Shown here piece after piece: positions 37,507 to 47,700 of a stretch of DNA of 56,207 nt. The notes under the pieces are model-generated. The model saw only the letters and a list, made by a program, of their open reading frames with translations, did not search any database and had not been told where the DNA came from. Source of the stretch: a virus; the IMG/VR virus record IMGVR_UViG_3300042691_012334, positions 1 through 56,207 of that record; one strand, 5' to 3'. A program made the position numbers and the translations under genes. The first letter of the stretch is position 1. Each line of letters starts with the position of its first letter.

Positions 37507-38460
37507 TTATGAAAATTTCCTTAAAGTATAAACAACTACTTTACCATTAGCTCCTGTGGTGTTTGTTAACCCAGAACCTCCTCCACCAGGAGCAGTTGCA
37601 GCAACAGAAGAATTAGCACCGAATCCTCCGTATACAGAAGTGCCTCCAGTACCAGTAGAACCAGCACCACCTCCACCACCATAAATTGATGCGCCACCAA
37701 CAGAAGAAACAGAAAAAGCACCACCACCGCCGCCATAAATCGAAGAGCCACCCCCCGAAACTGATGTTGATCCTCCAGCAGCGCCTCCGAAAGTTGATTG
37801 ACCATTAGCAGTAGTGTTACCTAATGGAGCGCCTCCATTTAGATTGGTTCCAGCACCAAGCCAACCACCGCCGCCACCTCCATTTATAGAGTTTGCTGCG
37901 CCGCCACCATAAGCAGTTAATGTTCTATTTACGGAATCAAAACTAATACTATTTCCAAAAATACTGCTACCACCAGCAACACCAGGACTTCCACCAAGAC
38001 CAACAACAACACTAGCAGTAGAGTTAACTTGTGTTGACATATAAATTCCATAAACAAAAGCTCCACCACCACCACCTCCTGGACCGGAAGTGTTTCCCCC
38101 ACCACCAGCACCCCACATGTGAACGATTACAAGATCGGCAGAAGTATTTGCAGCGCCAACAGCAGCACCCCATGATGGTTTTGACCATGTGCCATTAGAA
38201 GTAAATATCTGAACATTAACAAGTTCTGATGGAAATGTCGTTATAACTTGATTATTGACCGTAATTGATGGTTCACTTATTGTTGCTTTTATTATATTAT
38301 TTGATGAAGAATTACCGATTGCAATAGCAGAAGAGTTTATATATGGAGACGAATTAACAAACATACCTGTAGAGTTAATAGTAATATTACCAGATAGATT
38401 GATATTATTTGATACTACAGTTCCATTTGCTACTACATTTGATACTTGTAATGTTGACAT
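37507..38460 (-). CDS. Glycine-rich tail-fibre adhesin, copy 3, 317 aa
   Basis: Third paralogue: MSTLQVSNVVANGTVVSNN, GNSSSNNIIKA strands, FTSNGTWSKPSWG, then glycine-rich loops (GGGGAFVYG, NGGGGGGWLGAG, SIYGGGGGAF, SVYGGFGANSS). The C-terminal GANGKVVVYTLRKFS differs from the other two (GARGEVRVW). AGGAG precedes ATG 38460. The gene stops one base before copy 2 begins, so the three form one cassette. Confidence 0.78.
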   Translation of the reverse strand: MSTLQVSNVVANGTVVSNNINLSGNITINSTGMFVNSSPYINSSAIAIGNSSSNNIIKATISEPSITVNNQVITTFPSELVNVQIFTSNGTWSKPSWGAAVGAANTSADLVIVHMWGAGGGGNTSGPGGGGGGAFVYGIYMSTQVNSTASVVVGLGGSPGVAGGSSIFGNSISFDSVNRTLTAYGGGAANSINGGGGGGWLGAGTNLNGGAPLGNTTANGQSTFGGAAGGSTSVSGGGSSIYGGGGGAFSVSSVGGASIYGGGGGAGSTGTGGTSVYGGFGANSSVAATAPGGGGSGLTNTTGANGKVVVYTLRKFS

Positions 38461-39183
38461 TTAAACTCCTATCGCCATCCAGTAAAATGTTACGTTACCA
38501 TCAGCGCCATGTGCAATAGTGAACGTTGTAGTATTTGAAGCTGAAATACTATCAGTGCCACTACTACCAGTATTAATAGCTCCTCTTATAGTTATTTGTA
38601 TACAATAAATAGTAGTAAAAGCTATTGGAAATGTTGTGGTACCAGAACTGTCTTGGTTGATAGTGGCAGTTGTTCCCCATTGCATTAAAAGACCATTAGG
38701 TAATCTGGAATAACCATTTGATGCTATCGATCTTGTTCCAAGAATAAGATTATTACCTACAACTTCAACATTACCAGCAGAAGTTATTTTGAAAAGTTCT
38801 GTTGATGATGGGGCATTATAAATTCTAAAGTTTGGAGTTGAGCCACTACCGGCGACATCCACTCCATACATAGTAACATTATCGGAAGCTCTGGTTAATT
38901 GAATTTCACCACCTTCACTGGTAGCATCTTGTCTATTACTAACAATAACATTTGCACTTAAATTGCCATTAGCCGATATAGCACCTAACGCTGTAATTGA
39001 TCCATTCACAGTAGCTGATGAATAAACATTCATAGTACCATTTACAATAACGTTTGCTGACACGTTAATAGCAGCGCCAGAAGCTGGTATAGCTATCTTT
39101 CCAGCAGTATTATTTCCTGTCTGTAAAGTTAAATCAGTTGTTCCGTTTGCTGTGTTTATAGTCGTAACAGATAATGAACTCAT
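38461..39183 (-). CDS. Tail fibre with gp53-like C-terminal tip, 240 aa
   Basis: MSSLSVTTINTANGTTDLTLQTGNNTAGKIAIPASG is an N-terminal anchor of a type seen in marine phage fibres. A short fibre follows (NVSANVIVNGTMNVYSS, NGSITALGAIS), and then GYSRLPNGLLMQWGTTATIN...FPIAFTTIYCIQITIRG and FYWMAIGV at the end. That C-terminal 'LPNGL..QWG...' domain resembles gp53-like fibre tips. A close paralogue lies at 41056-41790. It is probably a short receptor-binding side fibre. Confidence 0.75.
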   Translation of the reverse strand: MSSLSVTTINTANGTTDLTLQTGNNTAGKIAIPASGAAINVSANVIVNGTMNVYSSATVNGSITALGAISANGNLSANVIVSNRQDATSEGGEIQLTRASDNVTMYGVDVAGSGSTPNFRIYNAPSSTELFKITSAGNVEVVGNNLILGTRSIASNGYSRLPNGLLMQWGTTATINQDSSGTTTFPIAFTTIYCIQITIRGAINTGSSGTDSISASNTTTFTIAHGADGNVTFYWMAIGV

Positions 39184-39184
39184 G

Positions 39185-39694
39185 TTAAATTTCTTCCAAA
39201 ATTAAAATTCTATCATCAAAACTTAAATCTAGACTTATTGGTTTACCAGCAGAAACATTTCCTACTTTCAAAAAAGTCAAATCTTTATTATTGATTTTCG
39301 GTGATCCTCTTAGAACAACTATTCTTTTTTTCTTTTCAGATGCTGGTAATTCCATTTGACATGGACCGTTAATTTTTTCATAATTGAATTTTTTGTCAGA
39401 AGGTATTGGATTTATGGCAACCCAATAACCTGTCTTTTCTGTATTTATTCCATAGAAATGTTTATTAAAAAGAAAACTCATATCATATAAAGTATCAGAA
39501 TATACTTTAAAACTACCGTCATCATAAAATATATCACCTAGATACTCAGAAGAATTATCTTCTGTATATGCATAAAACAGATATATTGATTCACCAATTT
39601 TATCTTCGTTTTGAAAGTCATGTCTTTCACCTTTCAATACACCACCAGTACAAATTACCATATCTTTGCCGGTCATCACAAACTGTCTAATCAT
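39185..39694 (-). CDS. Hypothetical protein between fibre genes, 169 aa
   Basis: Not recognised. It is unlike its fibre neighbours in composition: mixed charge, few N/S repeats, with VFYDDGSFKVYSDTLYD-like strands and EKKKRIVVLRGSPK. It overlaps the next gene by four bases, so they are a translationally coupled pair. It could be an assembly chaperone or attachment factor for a neighbouring fibre; that is inference from location only. Confidence 0.65.
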   Translation of the reverse strand: MIRQFVMTGKDMVICTGGVLKGERHDFQNEDKIGESIYLFYAYTEDNSSEYLGDIFYDDGSFKVYSDTLYDMSFLFNKHFYGINTEKTGYWVAINPIPSDKKFNYEKINGPCQMELPASEKKKRIVVLRGSPKINNKDLTFLKVGNVSAGKPISLDLSFDDRILILEEI

Positions 39695-39930
39695 AATTCT
39701 TCCTCATTTATTGGCGGAAACATTTCTGTTGTTATTATATCATATTCTTCAAATAAAACTTGATCATCTTTATAATAATAAATTACAGAATGATCTTGAG
39801 GTGTAAATTCTACCCAAAACAAAGGAGGAGCCACTTCAAAAGTATCTTCTCTTATTTCTGCAACTCTTTGACCTAAAACTTCTCTATTATTTCCTAACTG
39901 AATTTCATTTGGTGATATCAAAGCAAACAT
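39691..39930 (-). CDS. Small fibre-region protein, 79 aa
   Basis: MFALISPNEIQLGNNREVLGQRVAEIREDTFEVAPPLFWVEFTPQDH resembles short proteins that lie beside fibre genes in marine T4-like phages ('...VA.V....F.VA.PLFW..C...'). It is acidic and has no membrane segment. GGAG precedes ATG 39930. The role is unknown, presumably structural. Confidence 0.65.
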   Translation of the reverse strand: MFALISPNEIQLGNNREVLGQRVAEIREDTFEVAPPLFWVEFTPQDHSVIYYYKDDQVLFEEYDIITTEMFPPINEEEL

Positions 39931-39934
39931 AAAC

Positions 39935-40576
39935 TTAACTCCATGTTATTTTAATTGCACCATTAGCACCAGAACCAGCATTCGATGGCGCAACACCACC
40001 AGCACCTAATGTTATTGAAACTGCTGTTCCGACTGGTAATTCACCTCTTCCAAAAGTTTTAGAGGCATAACCACCACCTCCACCTCCAGCCATATTAGCA
40101 GTAGATATAGATTGCCCTACTGGTCCAGAACCCCCACCAGCATATGTAAAACCAGCTTGTCCTGATACGTTGGCAGAAACATATGTGGTGGTTCTTCTTG
40201 CACCACCACCATTAGATGTGTTTGCACCAGCACCACCATAACTTGTTGTTGTTTTGCCGCCATCCTTTCCTGCTTCACCAGTTTCATTATATGTTCCATT
40301 GGTTCCAGTTCCACCAGCACCACCATTACCGCTTACTGAAGTCGTTCCGCCACCTCCACCAGTAGCAGAAACATGAGAACCGAAAGAACTTGTTCCGCCA
40401 GTATTACCATTTGCACCATTATTAGCCCCTGATCCACCACCACCCCATATTTGAACAGTCAAATATCTATAAGAAGGAATGGTAAAGTTTGTTGTTCCAG
40501 AAGCATTATTGGTATAGCTACCAGATGTTGGAACGAAATTATCTAAATTCATAAATATTTGTTGTGCTATTGCCAT
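39935..40576 (-). CDS. Glycine-rich adhesin, divergent copy 4, 213 aa
   Basis: ATG 40576 (MAIAQQIFMNLDNF) is chosen because it follows the previous stop by one base; an upstream start would overlap the previous gene. The N-terminus lacks the MSTL anchor. FTIPSYRYLTVQIWGGGGSGAN begins the glycine-rich domain, with loops such as TSYGGAGANTSNGGG and MAGGGGGGYASKTFGRG, ending GAIKITWS. It is related to the three tandem paralogues but separated from them by three genes. Confidence 0.72.
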   Translation of the reverse strand: MAIAQQIFMNLDNFVPTSGSYTNNASGTTNFTIPSYRYLTVQIWGGGGSGANNGANGNTGGTSSFGSHVSATGGGGGTTSVSGNGGAGGTGTNGTYNETGEAGKDGGKTTTSYGGAGANTSNGGGARRTTTYVSANVSGQAGFTYAGGGSGPVGQSISTANMAGGGGGGYASKTFGRGELPVGTAVSITLGAGGVAPSNAGSGANGAIKITWS

Positions 40577-40577
40577 A

Positions 40578-41039
40578 TTACGATAAACCTGCGCCAGAAA
40601 TAATGAATTCGTTTGTAGTTGAATTGATACAAGTAACAGTAGCAAGACCTCTTTGTGCTAATGTTCTTGGACTAGTACTTGTTGCTGTTCCTGTCAAAAA
40701 ACAAGTAACAGCAGAAGTTGTAATTGATTGAGACGAACCAGATTGGTTATAAATGCTTACAGTATCACCGTTAGCAAAAATATTCGCTGGCACCGTAATA
40801 CCACCTGTAGTAATAGCAATTAAAGACCCATTATCAATTTTTGCTAATGTATAACCTGTTGTCTTTGGAGTAATAGGAACAGAGCGCACACTACCAAAAG
40901 AATCAAAAGTTCCTGTAGAATTTGCGACGAAACTATTCGATCCAGTTGTAGTGATTACAATACTGTTCGAACCAACAACGTGTATTCTATTATTACCGGT
41001 TGATTCAAAATGAATATTCGCACATAGTAATGTTGACAT
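40578..41039 (-). CDS. Short fibre / collar protein, 153 aa
   Basis: MSTLLCANIHFESTGNNRI anchor, then TTGSNSFVANSTG, and a beta-rich C-terminal domain with TTGYTLAKIDNGSLIAITTGG and ANIFANGDTVSIYNQSGSSQSI. This last pattern ('I..PA..F..GD.V.IYN.S....TI') is common in phage virion proteins and reads as an Ig-like or beta-sandwich tip. Probable virion fibre component. Confidence 0.7.
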   Translation of the reverse strand: MSTLLCANIHFESTGNNRIHVVGSNSIVITTTGSNSFVANSTGTFDSFGSVRSVPITPKTTGYTLAKIDNGSLIAITTGGITVPANIFANGDTVSIYNQSGSSQSITTSAVTCFLTGTATSTSPRTLAQRGLATVTCINSTTNEFIISGAGLS

Positions 41040-41055
41040 ATTTATTTCCTTTTAA

Positions 41056-41790
41056 TTATCTTCCTATAGCTAACCAATAAAATGTGATGTTACCATCCTG
41101 ACCATGATTAAGTGTGAAACCAGTAGTTGATTGTGAAGAAACACCATCTAATCCTGCTCCTGCTGTAGATAAACTACTTTGTGCTGTGATAGAAATATTA
41201 TAAAGAGCGGCAAAAGCAACTGGAAATGTGACAGATGCACTACTATCTTGGTTAACAAAAACTGTGCCCCATTGTAACAGAAGACCATTAGGTAATCTCG
41301 AATATCCACTAGTGCTTATCGATGATGTTCCAAGAGTAAGATTATTACCTACCACTGTCACGTTACCAGTTGAATTTATTTTTAAAAGTTCTGACGATGA
41401 TTGGTTATTAAAAATACGTAAATCTGGTGTAGATGTAGAACCATTAACATCAATACCATACATATCAGCATTATCGGATGCTCTTCTTAATGATATTTGT
41501 CCACCTTCAGAAGTACCATCTTGTCTACTGGAAAAAATAACATTTCCTGTTAAATTACCATTAGCAGTTATACCGTTAGCAGATATTGAACCTGTAACAT
41601 TGACCGAACCATTCACAGTAGCCGATGAATAAACATTCATAGTACCATTTACAATAACATTTGCCGATACATTAATATCAGCACCAGAGGCAGGAATTGA
41701 TATTTTTCCGGCGGTATTATTGCCTGTTTGTAAAATTAGATCAACAGTCCCATTTGATGTGCTTACTGTAGTTACTAATAGTGTGCTCAT
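41056..41790 (-). CDS. Tail fibre with gp53-like tip, paralogue, 244 aa
   Basis: It matches the protein at 38461-39183 along its whole length: MSTLLVTTVSTSNGTVDLILQTGN, NVSANVIVNGTMNVYSSATVNGS, RASDNADMYGIDVNG, GYSRLPNGLLLQWGTVFV and FYWLAIGR. Differences are scattered through the middle and the tip. It is evidently a duplicated fibre with room for different specificity. AGAGG precedes ATG 41790. Confidence 0.75.
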   Translation of the reverse strand: MSTLLVTTVSTSNGTVDLILQTGNNTAGKISIPASGADINVSANVIVNGTMNVYSSATVNGSVNVTGSISANGITANGNLTGNVIFSSRQDGTSEGGQISLRRASDNADMYGIDVNGSTSTPDLRIFNNQSSSELLKINSTGNVTVVGNNLTLGTSSISTSGYSRLPNGLLLQWGTVFVNQDSSASVTFPVAFAALYNISITAQSSLSTAGAGLDGVSSQSTTGFTLNHGQDGNITFYWLAIGR

Positions 41791-41799
41791 TATATCCTC

Positions 41800-44700
41800 T
41801 TATATAATTACTGCTCTACCGCCAGATTGAATCTCAAAAGTTACACCAGAATTGACTTCAATTACACCTGCTGTTAGAGCATTTTCACCAGCAAGAATGG
41901 TAACGTTTTGTGTCATATTGTTACTATTTATTCTAAACAAATTACCTTTATTTGTTGTCTGACCAACTGTACCAGCATTACCTTTATAATAACCACCACC
42001 AGAAGCAAAAGCAGCACCATTAATATATAGACCAGTAGAATTAACATAAGCATTTACGGTAGCATTGCCAGCAAAAAATGCTGTTGTATTTATACTGACA
42101 TTACCTAATGTTATTGTACCAGTAAATGTTGGTGATGCTTTTGGTGCTAGAATATTAACAGCGTTCGAATATGCGCTTTCTGCTTGTGTCTGTGCAGAAG
42201 CAGCACGAGTGTTAGCATTAATAGCATTTGTATTAGCATTAATAGCGGAATCATATGCTGTTTTAACAGAACTTGGTGTTGCTGCTGTAGTATTATTTGT
42301 GGATGATACTGAATCAATTAACTGAACAATACCTGCACCTATTGTAGTAGCAGAATTCAATCTTGCATTATTTAAAGTTCCAGCATTAATGTTGGTAGCA
42401 TCCAAATAATAAGATGCTAACTGACCATTGAGTCTGATACTGTTTGCAGAACCAGATGAATTAGCAATTAATACACCACCAATATATAATGATGACGAAT
42501 TAACAAATGCATTAACTGTAGAATTACCAACTGCATGAATAGATGAATTGACAATAGAACCACCCGTACCAGTATCACCATAAGTTGCAGAAATATAAGA
42601 TGGTGAAGAAACATGTGATCCATTTACTACAGTTGAACCAACTTTTAGATCAATAGCCGATAGATTAGCAGTTGATGTAGAGTTAGATACTTGTAGTAAC
42701 GCCTGATTATGTGTAGCATTTACTGTCGAGTTACCAACAAATACTGTTGTAGCATTAGCGTAGACATTTGCACCAACAGATACTTGTGTTGTATTGACTG
42801 TTGAAATACCAACTTTAAAATCAATCGCTGATAGATTAGCAGTTGATGTTGAATTAGATACCTGAACAAGTGAAGATACAACTGATGCATTTACAGTTGA
42901 GTTTCCAGTAAATACCGTTGTAGCATTAGCATAAACATTAGCACCAACAGATACTTGTGAAGTGTTGACAGTTGATATACCAACTTTCAAATCTAGTGCT
43001 GATAGATTAGCTGTTGATGTTGAGTTAGTAACTTGAACAAGTGAAGATACAACTGACGAATTAACTGTCGAATTACCAACAAATACAGTTGTCGTATTAG
43101 CATAAACGTTAGAACCAGCAGAAAATTGAGTTGGACTAACAATAGACGTTCCTATTGTTAAACTAGTAGCATTTAGATTTGCTGAACCAGTAGAATTAGC
43201 AATTTGAACAAGTGATGCAGTAACAGTTGAATTAACTGTTGAGTTAGTATATACCTGTAGTCCTGTTGCCACAACATTAGCAATAGAAGTAGAGTTTGCT
43301 ACTTGTAATAGACTTGGATTATGCGAAGCATATACAGTTGAATTGCCTGTAAATACGGTTGTAGCATTAGCATAAACATTAGCGCCAACAGATACTTGTG
43401 TTGTATTTACTGTAGAGATACCAACTTTTAGATCAATCGCTGATAGATTAGCTGTTGACGTTGAATTTGCTACTTGAACTAATGAAGATACAACTGACGA
43501 ATTGACTGTTGTGTTACCAGTAAATAATGTTGTTGCATTAGCGTAGACATTAGCGCCAACAGATACTTGTGTTGTATTTACTGTAGAGATACCAACTTTT
43601 AGATCAATCGCTGATAGATTAGCTGTTGATGTTGAGTTAGTAACTTGAACTAATGAAGATACAACTGACGAATTAACAGTTGAATTGCCTGTAAATACTG
43701 TTGTTGCATTAGCATAAACATTTGCACCAACAGATACTTGTGTAGTATTGACTGTTGATATGCCAACTTTTAGATCAATCGCTGATAGATTAGCTGTTGA
43801 TGATGAATTAGATACCTGAACAAGTGATGCCGTAACAGTCGAATTAACTGTTGAGTTTGTATATACTTGTAGACCTGTTGCCACAACATTAGCTGTTGAT
43901 ATTGAATTAGCTACTTGTAGTAATGATTGGTTATGTGTAGCATTAACAGTCGCATTACCGGTAAATACTGTTGTAGCATTAGCATAAACATTTGCACCAA
44001 CTGATACTTGTGTCGCATTAACAGTAGAGATACCAACTCTCAAATCAAGTGCTGATAGATTAGCAGTTGATGTAGAATTAGACACCTGAACAAGTGTTGC
44101 AGTAACAGTTGAATTAACTGTTGAATTGGTGTATACTTGTAGACCGCTAGCTATAACATTAGCTGTTGATGTTGAGTTAGCTACCTGTAATAGACTTGAA
44201 TTGTGTGTAGCATTAACAGTTGAATTGCCTGTAAATACTGTTGTAGCATTAGCATAAACATTAGCTCCAACAGATACTTGTGTAGTGTTGACTGTTGAAA
44301 TTCCAACTCTCAAATCTAGTGCTGATAGATTAGCTGTTGATGTTGAATTAGATACCTGAACAAGTGATGCTGAAACTGTAGAATTTACAGTTGAGTTTGT
44401 AAACACTTTCAAATCATTAGCTGTTAGATTAGCTGTTGATGTTGAATTAGATACCTGAACAAGTGATGAATTATATGTAGCATTTACAGTTGAATTACCA
44501 ACAAAAACTGTAGAAGTATTTACAGTAACATTAGCTCCAACATTTAAAGACGTTGCTGTTAGATTAGCTGTAGATGTAGAATTAGATACCTGAACAAGTG
44601 AAGATACAACTGATGCATTTACAGTTGAGTTTCCTGTAAATAATGTTGTTGCATTAGCATAAACATTTACACCGACTGATACTTGTGTAGTGTTGACAGT

Positions 44701-47700
44701 AGAGATACCAACTTTCAAATCTAGTGCTGATAGATTAGCTGTTGATGTTGAATTAGATACCTGAACAAGTGAAGATGAAACAGTGGAATTAACTGTTGAA
44801 TTGGTATATACTTGTAATCCAGTAGCAATAACGTTAGCTGTTGATATTGAATTTGCTACTTGTAATATACCAAAATTATGTGTAGCATTTACTGTCGAGT
44901 TACCAACAAATACCGTTGTTGTATTAGCATAAACGTTAGAACCAGCAGAAAATTGAGTTGGACTAACAATAGATGTTCCTATTGTTAAACTAGTAGCATT
45001 TAGATTCGCAGTTCCAGTTGAATTTGCAACTTGAATTTGTGATGCAGTAACAGTGGAATTAACTGTTGAGTTAGTATATACCTGTAGTCCTGTTGCCACA
45101 ACATTAGCAGTTGATGTAGCGTTAGATACTTGTAATAATGATGCAGTAACAGTTGAATTAACTGTTGAGTTAGTATATACCTGTAGTCCAGTAGCTACAA
45201 CATTAGCTGTTGATGAAGAATTAGATACCTGAACAAGTGAAGATGAAACAGTGGAATTAACTGTTGAGTTAGTATATACTTGTAGTCCAGTAGCTACAAC
45301 ATTAGCTGTTGATGTTGAATTAGTTACTTGTACTAGTGATGATGAAACTGATGCATTAACAGTTGAGTTAGATGAAACACCAACTATTGTTGTATTAACA
45401 GTTACACCGGCACTTCCAAATCCACTACCTGTTGTGTGTGACGCAGCATTTACAGTACCAGTTGTGTATACACCCGTACTATTTGCTTGAACAGCAGACG
45501 CAATGTTTGCACTTGTAGTAGCATAAAGAGTTGCTGCATTAACTTGGCCAGTAACATTAGCATATGAACCAGTTAAGCTGCCACTAAACAATGTTGTTGT
45601 AATTTGTGAAGAATTAACTACAGTTGTTCCAACTCTTAAATCTGCTGCTGAAAGATTAGCAGTTGATGTTGAGTTAGATATCTTTAGTAAAGCGTTGTTT
45701 ACAAAAGTATTTACTGTAGAGTTTCCTAAAGAAACAGCAACAGAATTAATAGTAGAATTTACTGTAGCATTACCAGAAGAGAAACCAACATTAGAGAACC
45801 AGACATTACCATCATAATTATAGACTAGGACAATATTGGCCCCATCAACAGTAATACCAGAATCATTGGCAGCGGCTGCTGTCGCAGTTCCTTTGCCAAT
45901 AGTAATATTTTTATCTCTTACATCTAATGTTGCTGTATTAACAGTTGTAGTTGTTCCATTTACAACAAGATTACCAGAAATAACAACATCTGCTGCTGTT
46001 AATGTTCCTGTAAATGATGGTGATGCTTTTGGTGCTAAAAGATTAACAGCATTTGCATAAGCATTTTCTGCCTGTGTCTGTGCGGATGCTGCTCTTGTAT
46101 TTGCACTGATCGCAACATCATATGCAGTTTTTACAGAACTTGGTGTTGCTGCTGTAGTGTTATTAGTAGATGCAACAGATTCTAATAGTCTAACGACACC
46201 GATGTCTGTTAGATTGCCACTTGGAAGTCTTGCTAATGCTACAGTTCCTGATAGTAAATTGTCTGCATTTGTATAGTAGGAACCTAATTGTCCATTTAAT
46301 CTAGTAGAATTTGCAGATGTTCCAGAAAATACAGTCGAATTAACTGTTGCACTTACTGAAGAATTGCCAATAGAAATAACAGTTGAATTTGTAAATACAC
46401 CATTACTTGTTGAGTTTATTGTGCTAACAGATATTGTATTAGATAAGAAGACATCTACACCATACATATTCCATCTTGCACTGGTATTACCTAGTGAAAG
46501 TTGTTGGACATTATTGTTTGGTGTGAAATCACCCTCAGAAATTGCGGTGCCTGTATAGGTAAATGTTCCTTGAACACTAAAGGTACCACCAACATAAAGA
46601 TTATTAATAATATTAGCAGAATGAATATTTGCTAAACCACTTGTTTCTAATGTTGATAATGTAGTTTTTCCTGTAACACCTAATGTATTAGAGAATGAAA
46701 CAGCATTCAATACTGTTAAGGAACCATTTGTTGTGATATTTTGACCGATTGTAGTATTTACTGAAGTGTTACCTACAACTAGTCCAGCTTCTGTTATTGT
46801 AGTATTATTAGTAGTATTTGTTACGAAAATTTTTGCAGTATCTAGTTTAACATTTGCACCAATACTAACATTACTTGATACATTAACAAAACCAGTGACA
46901 GTTGTGTTACCAGTTGCTAATGTATTGGCAATTGTTGTAGCACCATTAACAGTTAGTGTATCACGAAGATTAGTTGCTCCACCGACGTTTGCTGTTGAAG
47001 AGACATTTATAAATCCAGTAACAGATGTATTTCCTGTTGCTAACGTGTTAGCAATAGTGGCAGCACCATTAACGGTTAGCGTGTCACGAAGTGTAGTTGC
47101 TCCACCAACATTTGCTGTTGAAGACACATTGATGAAACCAGTAACCGATGTGTTTCCGGTTAATAGTGCCCCATTTACTGTAGAGTCTCCTAATACTCTT
47201 AAAGACCCAACATTTGCTAAACCAATTGATGATGAGATAGAACCGTTATTAGAAATAGAAACTCTTATAGCTGTTAATGTATGGTTGACTTCTGAAGTAT
47301 TAGATGTTAAATCGATAACAGAACCATTGTATGTAGAAGATAAACTTAGTCCTGTTGTTGAATTAGCAGAAACTACATAATATGAAGTACCATTGACTAG
47401 ACCAACATTTATTGTACTTCCACCAGTTCTAATATATCTAACAATATCACCATTTGAAAACCCATGATTTGTTGTTGTAGTTATTGCATCAGCAGTATTA
47501 GATACACCAGCACCAGAATTAAATGTTATTGTATCACTTACAACATTCATAAAACCGTCTACGACTGTATTCTGTAAGAACGAATCTGACGATACATTAA
47601 TAAATCCTGAAACAACCGTGTTACCTGTTGCTAGTGTATTGGCAATTGTTGTAGCACCATTAACAGTTAGTGTTCCACGAACAGTAGTATTTCCACCAAC

